A stretch of 5,968 nucleotides of DNA from Hyphomicrobiales bacterium (GTDB lineage: Bacteria > Pseudomonadota > Alphaproteobacteria > Rhizobiales > Devosiaceae): contig JAQGKB010000253.1 of NCBI GenBank assembly GCA_028290345.1, forward strand, positions 1 through 5,968, read 5' to 3'. Numbering within the stretch: position 1 is the first letter of the stretch; each line of letters begins with the position of its first letter. A program made the translations under genes and the position numbers. Positions 1-5,836 of this stretch are shown here, one piece after another. The notes under the pieces are model-generated. The model had not been told where the DNA came from. It saw nothing but the letters and a program-made list of their open reading frames with translations, and did not search any database.

Positions 1-1098
1 CTTGCCGACGGTAACCCGAAACTCGCCTACAAAGCGGCCGCCGGCTATGTGCACGGACCCGATGGAAGGCTGGTCGAGGCCCATTTTCATGCGGGGTGGA
101 TCGCCCTGTCGTTCCTGCATGACCCCAAGACCGCGGCGCTGCATTTCGAAAAGATGCGCACGCTCTCGACCCTCTCGGAATCGGTGACGCAGGCTGATTT
201 CTGGCTTGGACGGGCCCGCGCTGCGATGGGCGACAAGGCCGGTGCCAAGGCTGCCTACACGGCCGCCGCGCGCTACGGCACACTCTATTATGGGCTGCTG
301 GCCCGAGGGGAACTCGGCGTCAAGGGCGTCGAAATGCGCGGACTGCCGTCATCGCAGGCGAGCCAGGCAGCGTTCGACAGCAATGAAATCGTACGCGCTG
401 TGCGCCTGCTTTCGGCCAACGGGCAGAACGCGATGGCCGAACCGCTGCTGAGCAATTTCGCCAATGGATTGACCAATGGCGGCGAGTTGCTGCTCGCCGC
501 GCGCCTGGCGCAGGCTATCGATGCGCACCACCTCGCCATCTCGATCGCCGACATCGCCGATCAGCGTGGCACCCCGCTCGATCTCTTCAGTTTCCCCAAG
601 GACGGGCTGCCCGCCAACGCGCAGTTGGCCTCCATCGATAAGGCCGCGATCTATGCCATCGCCCGGCAGGAAAGCCGGTTCAAGGTTGACGCGATTTCGG
701 TGTCCGGGGCGCGCGGGCTGATGCAGCTGATGCCGGCGACGGCCAAGGAAACTGCCGGCAAGATGGGGATCAGCTATTCGCAGAGCCGGCTGACGTCTGA
801 TCCGGCTTACAACGCGGCGCTGGGCTCGACCTATCTCGCCAGTCAGCTGCAACGCTTTGATGGCTCGCTGGTGCTGGCCGCCGCGGCCTACAACGCCGGT
901 GGCGGTAACGCGGCAAAATGGATCGCCGCCTATGGCGATCCGCGTGCTGCAAACGTCGATGCGGTGACCTGGGTCGAACTTATTCCCTTTGAGGAAACCC
1001 GGCGCTACGTCCGCAAAGTGTTGGGCAATTACGTGGTCTACCGTGCCCGGCTGGGGAACTCGTACATCACCATCGAGCAGGCGTTGAAGCGGATCTAG
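1..1098 (+). CDS. Soluble lytic murein transglycosylase (Slt70-type), 5'-truncated by window edge
   Basis: The frame is open from base 1 to a TAG at 1096-1098, giving 365 residues of a protein whose start lies upstream; the GTG at 49 is inside the gene. Enzymes of this family cleave the MurNAc-GlcNAc bond of periplasmic peptidoglycan to give 1,6-anhydro-MurNAc ends. The first ~200 residues are helical, with Slt superhelix-type repeats such as HFHAGWIALSFL and YGTLYYGLLARGELG. The SLT catalytic domain follows: RQESRF with the catalytic Glu at bases 670-672, GARGLMQLMPATA at 706-744, AYNAG at 886-900, then IPFEETRRYVRKV, typical of the Slt70 branch. No catalytic residue is missing. The usual family length is about 600-700 residues, so roughly half, including the signal peptide, is outside the window. 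The hydrolase-fold gene 58 bases downstream is probably cotranscribed. Confidence 0.93.
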   Translation, partial: LADGNPKLAYKAAAGYVHGPDGRLVEAHFHAGWIALSFLHDPKTAALHFEKMRTLSTLSESVTQADFWLGRARAAMGDKAGAKAAYTAAARYGTLYYGLLARGELGVKGVEMRGLPSSQASQAAFDSNEIVRAVRLLSANGQNAMAEPLLSNFANGLTNGGELLLAARLAQAIDAHHLAISIADIADQRGTPLDLFSFPKDGLPANAQLASIDKAAIYAIARQESRFKVDAISVSGARGLMQLMPATAKETAGKMGISYSQSRLTSDPAYNAALGSTYLASQLQRFDGSLVLAAAAYNAGGGNAAKWIAAYGDPRAANVDAVTWVELIPFEETRRYVRKVLGNYVVYRARLGNSYITIEQALKRI

Positions 1099-1156
1099 GC
1101 GTCGCGGACGCGCCTGCCCCGCTTTTGCCGCCCCTAGCTTTCAGCCAATCAGTGCC

Positions 1157-2107
1157 ATGCCCAGACCGCGTTTCATTCCAGCCGAACACTCCGCCTTCGC
1201 TGGTTTGCCCGTGCAGATGGTTAGCGTGGGTGCAGGCGACCAGCAGATCGCCGTATATGTCTCCGGTCGGCTGTCGAGCGATCGGCTGCCGGTGATCTGC
1301 GTCCCGGGCTATCAGCGCAACATGTCCGATTTCACCGAGTTCGTCGTCTATCTGCAGCGCGCGATGGGGGCGGACTGGCCGGTTGTGCTGCTTGATCTGC
1401 GCGGCCGCGGCCGCTCGTCGGACCGGCTCGTCAAAACCGATTACGCCTCGCCCAATGACGCGCATGATCTGTCGGTCGTCGCCGATGCGCTCGGCAACGA
1501 AGCCGGGATCTTTCTCGGCCAGGGCTATGGCGGCCAGGTGATCATGGCGCTCGCGGTTGAACGCCCATCCGTGATCGCCGGAGCCGTGCTGATCGATGCC
1601 GGTCCGGTCTCGGACCCACACGGGCTGGTGCGGTTGCATCGCAACCTGTCGCAGGTGGAGGGGCTGCGCGGTCCCGGCGTCCGCTCGATGTTCCGGCGCA
1701 TGCTGAACGCCTCCTACCCCGGCGCCTCCGAGCCCAGGATCGATCAACTCGCGACGCGAACGCATTTTCTCGCAAAGGGCGGGCTCGCCCGGGCACTGTT
1801 CGATGCGCACCTCATCACTATGTTGGAAGGATTCGAGCAGGACGATGTGCTGGTGGCGCAGTGGCCGATGTTCAGCGCGCTGGCCAATGTGCCGCTGCTG
1901 ATGTTCCGCACCCAGCTCACCGACCAGTTGCGGCGCGAGGTCTTCGACGAAATGCTGCGTCGGCGCCGTGATGCGCTGGGCTTGATGATCGCCGGCCAGG
2001 GCTCACCTGCCCTGCTCGACCACCCCGACGAAGTCGGCGCCATCGCCACGTTCGTCAAGGCAGTCACTGCGGCCCGGTTCGCAACGGCTGCGGCCGGAGT
2101 CGCATAA
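1157..2107 (+). CDS. Alpha/beta-hydrolase-fold protein lacking Ser nucleophile and catalytic His (probable pseudo-hydrolase)
   Basis: This 316-residue protein has no signal peptide or membrane span, so it is probably cytoplasmic. Fold signatures appear in order: VICVPGYQRN (46-55, oxyanion-loop strand), LLDLRGRGRSS (78-88), FLGQGYGG (119-126, nucleophile elbow), VLIDAGP (144-150), NVPLLMFRTQLTD (244-256) and AGQGSPALLD (279-288). The elbow should read G-x-Ser-x-G-G, but position 123 is Gly (GGC, 1523-1525). The final loop should read G-x-G-His-A-P, but the aligned residue 283 is Ser (TCA, 2003-2005). Asp256 sits where the catalytic acid is expected. The reading frame is intact with no internal stop, so this is an intact gene for a probably non-hydrolytic protein. 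Possible roles are ligand binding, a regulatory partner, or an unconventional active site. The ATG has no clear Shine-Dalgarno sequence; it was chosen because the fold begins shortly after it. It probably follows the transglycosylase gene in one transcript. Confidence 0.85.
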   Translation: MPRPRFIPAEHSAFAGLPVQMVSVGAGDQQIAVYVSGRLSSDRLPVICVPGYQRNMSDFTEFVVYLQRAMGADWPVVLLDLRGRGRSSDRLVKTDYASPNDAHDLSVVADALGNEAGIFLGQGYGGQVIMALAVERPSVIAGAVLIDAGPVSDPHGLVRLHRNLSQVEGLRGPGVRSMFRRMLNASYPGASEPRIDQLATRTHFLAKGGLARALFDAHLITMLEGFEQDDVLVAQWPMFSALANVPLLMFRTQLTDQLRREVFDEMLRRRRDALGLMIAGQGSPALLDHPDEVGAIATFVKAVTAARFATAAAGVA

Positions 2108-2113
2108 CGCAGG

Positions 2114-2776
2114 CTAGACGGATTCCTTGGTCGCGTTTTCAGCGAGTCTGGCCTTGGCCTGTGCGATCCAATCTTCGCGAGCAATGCGCCCCTTGAAGCC
2201 CAGATGCCCATCCACCCAAGCACTGGTGCTCTCATCCCACGCCGCGATCTGGTCGAAGTGAAAGACGCCCAGCGCATTGAGCGTTGATTCAATCTTCGGG
2301 CCGATGCCCTTGATCTGCTTGAGGTTATCCTTGACGCCACCGCGCGGGGAGTCGAGGGGCTGGGGCCTGCCGTCGCCTTCAGGCTCTGCCGGTTGTTCGG
2401 GTGCAGAGGGCTCAGTTGCCTTGGCGCGAGCAACGCTCTTGCGACGAGGCGGCACTGGTGTGGGCTCGGTGACCGCGACCGATTCCGGTGATTGGACAAG
2501 CGTTTCAACTATCGGAGGAGCCGGCATTTCCACTGGCTCCGGCGGCAAGTCCGGCGGAACGATCGGGTCAGCGGCAGCCGCCATCTCCGCAGGCACGACA
2601 TCTGGCACCACGACGGGCATTTGGGCCTGCGGCGTCAGCGGAATGGGCTGACCGATGGCGGGAAGCTTCCATTCGGCAAGGCTCCAACGCCGCGCCAGAT
2701 CGCCGATGACGCAGCCGACGACATAGGTCACCAGCAGCAGCAATGCGGTTTCGATGATGAACGGAGCGCTAGTCAT
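2114..2776 (-). CDS. Single-span membrane protein with Pro-rich linker and C-terminal helix-hairpin-helix module
   Basis: The product has 220 residues in three parts. Residues 6-25 (FIIETALLLLVTYVVGCVIG) form one hydrophobic span. Residues 38-147 are a low-complexity linker rich in Pro, Ala, Glu and Val, ending in a basic patch (RRKSVARAKA). Residues 150-212 form a compact domain with KGIGPKI, GVFHFDQIAAW and FKGRIAREDWIAQAKA. This last block closely resembles the helix-hairpin-helix extension at the C terminus of alphaproteobacterial NuoE proteins, where it also follows a Pro/Ala linker. HhH domains often bind DNA, but the function of this variant is not something I can state. The start ATG overlaps the stop of the 46-residue gene by 8 bases and has only a weak ribosome site (GGGAAA), so translation is probably coupled. 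It occupies the ArfC position of an arfABC-like operon, but I do not see the HhH tail as an ArfC feature. Confidence 0.85.
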   Translation of the reverse strand: MTSAPFIIETALLLLVTYVVGCVIGDLARRWSLAEWKLPAIGQPIPLTPQAQMPVVVPDVVPAEMAAAADPIVPPDLPPEPVEMPAPPIVETLVQSPESVAVTEPTPVPPRRKSVARAKATEPSAPEQPAEPEGDGRPQPLDSPRGGVKDNLKQIKGIGPKIESTLNALGVFHFDQIAAWDESTSAWVDGHLGFKGRIAREDWIAQAKARLAENATKESV

Positions 2777-2909
2777 AGGGTTTCCCGGTGCGTTGTCCCG
2801 GTGCCGATCCTGGCCGGCTCAACCAGCCGGTCAGGAAGCCGATGACCAACACCGCGCTCAAATAGGGCCAATAAAATCCCACGAGATAGGTGACCGAGCC
2901 CCAGGTCAT
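2769..2909 (-). CDS. 46-residue single-span membrane protein (ArfB-like position)
   Basis: The reading frame runs from the ATG at 2909-2907 to a TAG at 2771-2769. The product begins MTWGSVTYLVGFYWPYLS and continues with a very hydrophobic stretch to about residue 30 (AVLVIGFLTGWL). A short polar, basic tail (SRPGSAPGQRTGKPYD) follows, suggesting a single span with a cytoplasmic tail. Support for a real gene is strong. It lies 12 bases after the stop of the large OmpA-like gene, has a good ribosome site (GAGG, 4 bases before ATG), overlaps the next gene by 8 bases, and fills a gap that would otherwise be the only unused piece of the operon. In M. tuberculosis, arfB (Rv0900) is a similarly tiny membrane protein between arfA and arfC. 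I recognise similarity of size, topology and position, not of sequence. Confidence 0.8.
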   Translation of the reverse strand: MTWGSVTYLVGFYWPYLSAVLVIGFLTGWLSRPGSAPGQRTGKPYD

Positions 2910-2924
2910 GTGACCTCGCCTCTA
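2910..2924 (-). promoter_or_regulatory. Ribosome binding site of the 46-residue gene, overlapping the upstream stop
   Basis: Two GAGG-type motifs lie before the ATG at 2909. One (2922-2919) overlaps the TAG stop of the ArfA-like gene; the other (2917-2914) lies 4 bases before the ATG. The arrangement suggests that ribosomes finishing the large gene can reinitiate on the small one. Confidence 0.6.
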
Positions 2925-5792
2925 CTTCTGCAAATCGGTGATGTCGAAGCCAATGCGGCGGTTCTGCGCCTTGCCGGCCTTGGTGGTGTTCGGCGCGATC
3001 GGTTCGGCCTCGCCATAGCCGACCGCATAGAGCCGCTGCTCGTCGACGCCGCGGCTGACCAGGGCCGCGACCACCGCCTCGGAACGGGCCACCGACAGCG
3101 CCAGGTTGACGTTGGCGTCGCCGTCGGAGTCGGTATAGCCACGCACCTCCACCTTGGTCGCCGGGCACGCCGCGAGGTCGGCCGCCAAGCCATCGAGTTC
3201 GTCCTTTGACGCAGCGGTGATGTGCGGGCTGCCGGAATCGAAGGTGATCGCGTTGGCCTTGGCCAGCGCGGCGACCTTTTCACTGCAGACCTGAAGCGGA
3301 GACGGACCGGCAATTTCGGTCTGCCAGCTCTTGGCATCGGGAAGCGCGGCGATGTTGCCGAGGGCAGCGGTACGGTCCTTGTCGCTGGGGGTCTGGCCCT
3401 TGAGCGACCACTGCTTGCCGTCGAAATCCAGCTTGCCTTCTGGCAGGAGGACGAGCGCGCGGAGGCCGGCGGTGGCACCCGTGGTGAAATCGGCAGGCGC
3501 GCCCGGGGTGACCTTCAATCCGTCGACGGGCGCACCATTGCTGACGACGCCGAAGTAGGACTTGGCCGCCTCTGCCGGCACCGAACCCGAGAGAGCGATC
3601 ACGCCACCACCCGTGCGGCTTGCAGAGAACACATACGGCGTCGCTGCAGGTGCCGCAGGCACAACGGCGGGAGCCGCAGTCGGTGTCGCTGCCGGCGTTT
3701 CAGCCACTGGGGCAGCGGGCTTGGCCGGCTCGGCCGGCGCTTGCGCGATTGTCGTATCCACCGAGATCTTCCAGGCCGCAATATCAACCGACTTGGCAAG
3801 ATCCGCCGGTATGCTCTTGGCGTAAACCGGATTTGCGGCCTTGCCGGTCAGCGACCATGCGCCGTCCTTATAGGCAACCTTGCCGAGATCGAGTTGCATC
3901 ACAGCGTCCAGGGCGGCGCGCACGGTCGAAACGAAATCGGCCGGAGCGCCGGTGCCAACCTTCATCTGGTCGACGGCTTTGCTGCCCGCGTGCGCGATCA
4001 GGTAAAGCTGGAAGCCGGAATTGGGCACCCAGCCCGCTATGGTGATGGTGCCATCTTCCAGCTTTTGAGCTTCCCAGTCGTAGGGTGAAATCACGGCGGA
4101 GCTTGGCGCGGCGGCTTCAGGTTTTGGCGCCTTGACCGCATAGATCCAGCCAGCCTTGTCGAGACCGGCAGTGGTGAAGGCCGTCGCAACGCCGGCTCCG
4201 GCTTCCGCCGTTGCGACATTGCCCGAAAGCGTCCAGCCGGTGCCGTCGAAGACGATCTTGCCGGCGTCGAGCGAGGCCAGCAGCGTCAGCCCCTTCAGCG
4301 CGGCCGCCTCGAAATCGGCCGGTTCGCCGGAGGCAAAGCCTGTCGCGTCCGCGACAGGCGTTTTGACGGCGGCAGTGAACGCGGACTTCACAGTCGGATT
4401 AGGAACGAGACCGGCGAAGGCGATCTTGCCGTCGGCGGTCTTTTCGGCCGACCACAGGAACGGTTTTGCGAGGGGCGCGGAAATCTGCGCCGACTTCAGC
4501 TCGGCTCCCTGTGGTGCGCCCCCCGCGACCATGGCGTTAAGCGCGACGTAGTCCGCGCTGGTGATGGCGACGGCCTCGAGCGTCAGGTCCTTGCCATGAA
4601 GCTCGAACTTGCCATGCGCGGCATGCGCCAGGGCGCGAAGGCCGAAGTCGATGGCGGAATCGAAGCGGGCGGGTTGGCCGCGGCCGAGTTCGAGCGCCGA
4701 GACGTTGACGCCGTTCTCGGCCGCAAGCCGCGATTTGGTCGGGGCGTCGGGGACATAGCCTGAGAGGATGATGGCGCCGCTCTCGACGCTGGCGGTGAAG
4801 CGATAGTCGGCGATGATAGGCGGATCGAGCGTGACGACTGTCGACAGGGGCTTCAGCGCTTCCGTCACATCCTGCGCAATCTGGATGCTGGCCGGCGCGC
4901 CACGCAAGCTCGAATCGGCGTCGGTAATGGACGCGCTACCCTGCTCGAGGCGCGTGAGATTGGCGACCAGCAAGGTTGCGGCATCGGCAAAATGCGGCGG
5001 TTCGCCCGAGGCCAATACGAGGCTGGTCGAGACCGGAACCCCGTTCGTGGCGGCGGCGCGCAATTTATCGATCAGCGCCTCGTCGGGCGCATAGCCGGTG
5101 AGTGCGACCACCTTGCCATCGAAACTGGCATCGAGCTTATAGGGGGAAACCAGCGCCGGGCTGATCTTGATGTCGCCCGTCTTGATCCCCGCAGGCAGGC
5201 CCGCCTGCATGGTGATGGCCAAGTTGTCAAAGGCCTCGGGCGATTTGGCCCGACCACTGATATCGAGCGTCAAATCGCGCAGGCTCACCTGCCCCTGATC
5301 GAGCTCGGCGAGGCGCTGGATGCCGAAATCGACGCCATCGCGCCAGATGCCACGATCGGGAGCGCCCGCCAGCAGCTTGAGCCGATCGACACGGGCGGCG
5401 GCTTGGGTCACGAGTTCGGCCCGGAGCTTTTCGGACGGCAGACCACCTGACAGCGTCACCACGCCATCCTTCACCTCGGCAGAGAACGGATAGGGTTTGG
5501 CAAGCGGGGCGAGTTGCACATCGGTGGAAACCGAGCGAACGCCATGGAGGGAGGCAAGCCGGCGCATTGCGGCATCCACTGTCGCGATGTTGGCGGCCGT
5601 GCCCGTGAGCACTGCGTCGCGGACATTGAAATGCACGTCAGCCCAGGTGTCGCCGCTCGCGCCCAAGGCGTTCGAGGAGCGGGTGGTCAGGTCGGAGGCA
5701 ATGTTGCTGCCGGTGGTGAGGACGACCAGCGCCGTTCCGAGCACGACCGTCGCGATGCCGGGACCGATCCACTTCAACACAATACCACCCAT
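2922..5792 (-). CDS. ArfA-like envelope protein: membrane anchor, six tandem BON-like modules, OmpA peptidoglycan-binding domain
   Basis: The product has 956 residues. I chose the ATG at 5792 because GAGG lies 5 bases upstream and the membrane anchor (about residues 8-28, IGPGIATVVLGTALVVLTT) starts directly after it. An in-frame ATG at 5903 would add 37 polar residues and is unlikely. A lone BON-like half module (50-98) is followed by six repeats beginning PY-x-F-x-A or similar at 100, 217, 329, 444, 570 and 719. Each repeat has an xGxIxLSGxVP strand-turn and a G-x-P-x-x-F signature. A Pro/Ala linker (684-718) separates repeats five and six. The OmpA-like domain (836-956) has GYTDSDGD (885-892, Asp for meso-DAP), LSVARSEAV and NRRIGF (944-949, Arg contact). 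Cys836 and Cys876 resemble the disulfide pair of mycobacterial ArfA. The protein is predicted to sit in the inner membrane and tether to peptidoglycan. It is the first gene of a three-gene operon. Confidence 0.9.
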   Translation of the reverse strand: MGGIVLKWIGPGIATVVLGTALVVLTTGSNIASDLTTRSSNALGASGDTWADVHFNVRDAVLTGTAANIATVDAAMRRLASLHGVRSVSTDVQLAPLAKPYPFSAEVKDGVVTLSGGLPSEKLRAELVTQAAARVDRLKLLAGAPDRGIWRDGVDFGIQRLAELDQGQVSLRDLTLDISGRAKSPEAFDNLAITMQAGLPAGIKTGDIKISPALVSPYKLDASFDGKVVALTGYAPDEALIDKLRAAATNGVPVSTSLVLASGEPPHFADAATLLVANLTRLEQGSASITDADSSLRGAPASIQIAQDVTEALKPLSTVVTLDPPIIADYRFTASVESGAIILSGYVPDAPTKSRLAAENGVNVSALELGRGQPARFDSAIDFGLRALAHAAHGKFELHGKDLTLEAVAITSADYVALNAMVAGGAPQGAELKSAQISAPLAKPFLWSAEKTADGKIAFAGLVPNPTVKSAFTAAVKTPVADATGFASGEPADFEAAALKGLTLLASLDAGKIVFDGTGWTLSGNVATAEAGAGVATAFTTAGLDKAGWIYAVKAPKPEAAAPSSAVISPYDWEAQKLEDGTITIAGWVPNSGFQLYLIAHAGSKAVDQMKVGTGAPADFVSTVRAALDAVMQLDLGKVAYKDGAWSLTGKAANPVYAKSIPADLAKSVDIAAWKISVDTTIAQAPAEPAKPAAPVAETPAATPTAAPAVVPAAPAATPYVFSASRTGGGVIALSGSVPAEAAKSYFGVVSNGAPVDGLKVTPGAPADFTTGATAGLRALVLLPEGKLDFDGKQWSLKGQTPSDKDRTAALGNIAALPDAKSWQTEIAGPSPLQVCSEKVAALAKANAITFDSGSPHITAASKDELDGLAADLAACPATKVEVRGYTDSDGDANVNLALSVARSEAVVAALVSRGVDEQRLYAVGYGEAEPIAPNTTKAGKAQNRRIGFDITDLQK
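2925..3287 (-). other. OmpA-type peptidoglycan-binding domain with ArfA-like cysteine pair
   Basis: Residues 836-956 carry the full OmpA-like core: ITFDSGSPHIT, ACPATKVEVRGYTDSDGD, NLALSVARSEAVVAAL, VGYGEAEPIAPNTTKAG and AQNRRIGFDI. The Asp of GYTD and the second Arg of NRR match the residues that bind diaminopimelate in this family. The cysteines at 836 and 876 are 40 residues apart, close to the spacing of the disulfide in the C-terminal domain of M. tuberculosis ArfA as I recall it. Confidence 0.88.
3639..3743 (-). other. Pro/Ala-rich linker segment in the ArfA-like protein
   Basis: Residues 684-718 consist almost only of Ala, Pro, Thr, Glu, Val and Lys, with motifs such as PAEPAKPAAP. 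This flexible hinge separates repeat five from the last repeat and the OmpA domain, and may let the peptidoglycan-binding end move relative to the membrane-proximal array. Confidence 0.7.
4338..4359. repeat. Perfect 10-base inverted repeat inside the ArfA-like coding sequence
   Basis: GCCTGTCGCG (4338-4347) and CGCGACAGGC (4350-4359) are perfect reverse complements separated by TC. On the plus strand the stem is followed by GTTTT; on the minus (coding) strand by TTTG. It therefore looks like an intrinsic terminator, especially for antisense transcripts. It encodes residues around PVADATG in repeat four and causes no break in the protein repeat pattern. Confidence 0.6.
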
Positions 5793-5801
5793 TCCGACCT
5801 C
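5793..5801 (-). promoter_or_regulatory. Ribosome binding site fixing the ArfA-like start
   Basis: Read on the minus strand, GAGG (5801-5798) followed by TCGGA precedes the ATG at 5792. This 5-base spacing supports the 5792 start over the in-frame upstream ATG at 5903. The core CGAGGTC also precedes the 46-residue gene. Confidence 0.65.
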
Positions 5802-5810
5802 GATGTGATG

Positions 5811-5836
5811 CAGGCCCTGTCGCTTGCAAGGGCCCG
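5811..5836 (-). repeat. Hairpin in the 5' leader of the ArfA-like operon
   Basis: On the minus strand CGGGCCCT pairs with AGGGCCTG across a 10-base loop (tgcaagcgac): seven Watson-Crick pairs and one G-U. It ends 18 bases before the ATG and 9 bases before the ribosome site. It may affect messenger stability or translation initiation; no function can be shown from the sequence alone. Confidence 0.45.

Larger units (their letters stand above)
3306..5495 (-). repeat. Six tandem BON-like protein modules inside the ArfA-like gene
   Basis: These are diverged protein-level repeats covering residues 100-829. Each unit is built of two halves. Half A opens with an aromatic PY/PF-type strand, then a dG-x-I-x-L-S-G-x-V-P turn and a helix. 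Half B opens with G-x-P-x-x-F, then a helix (GL..LA.L..G), a strand and a second G-turn. The G of the G-x-P signature falls at residues 143, 263, 372, 489, 615 and 764, so the period is 109-126 residues, or 149 where the linker is inserted. The nucleotide sequences have diverged, which points to old duplications. Confidence 0.75.

Noticed and set aside
1099..1111. Short hairpin (GCGTC / GACGC) right after the transglycosylase stop
   Set aside because: Only five pairs with a 3-base loop and no following T-run, so it is not a convincing terminator.
1401..1414. 14-base perfect palindrome GCGGCCGCGGCCGC
   Set aside because: It encodes the conserved hydrolase-fold RGRGR segment, so codon use in GC-rich DNA explains it.
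1067..1810. 247-codon open frame on the minus strand across the hydrolase gene
   Set aside because: No recognisable domains or ribosome site; the plus-strand frame shows hydrolase-fold motifs through the same region.
1744..2508. 254-codon minus-strand frame overlapping the hydrolase and HhH-protein genes
   Set aside because: Ser/Arg-rich shadow frame crossing two well-supported genes in opposite directions.
2773..3168. 131-codon minus-strand frame spanning the end of the ArfA-like gene and the small gene
   Set aside because: It is the out-of-frame shadow of the OmpA domain; the 46-codon frame in the same place has the membrane span and ribosome site.
3222..4088. 288-codon open frame on the plus strand, antisense to the ArfA-like gene
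   Set aside because: Arg/Gly-rich composition with no domain pattern; long antisense frames are expected in GC-rich coding DNA, and the minus-strand gene has clear domains.
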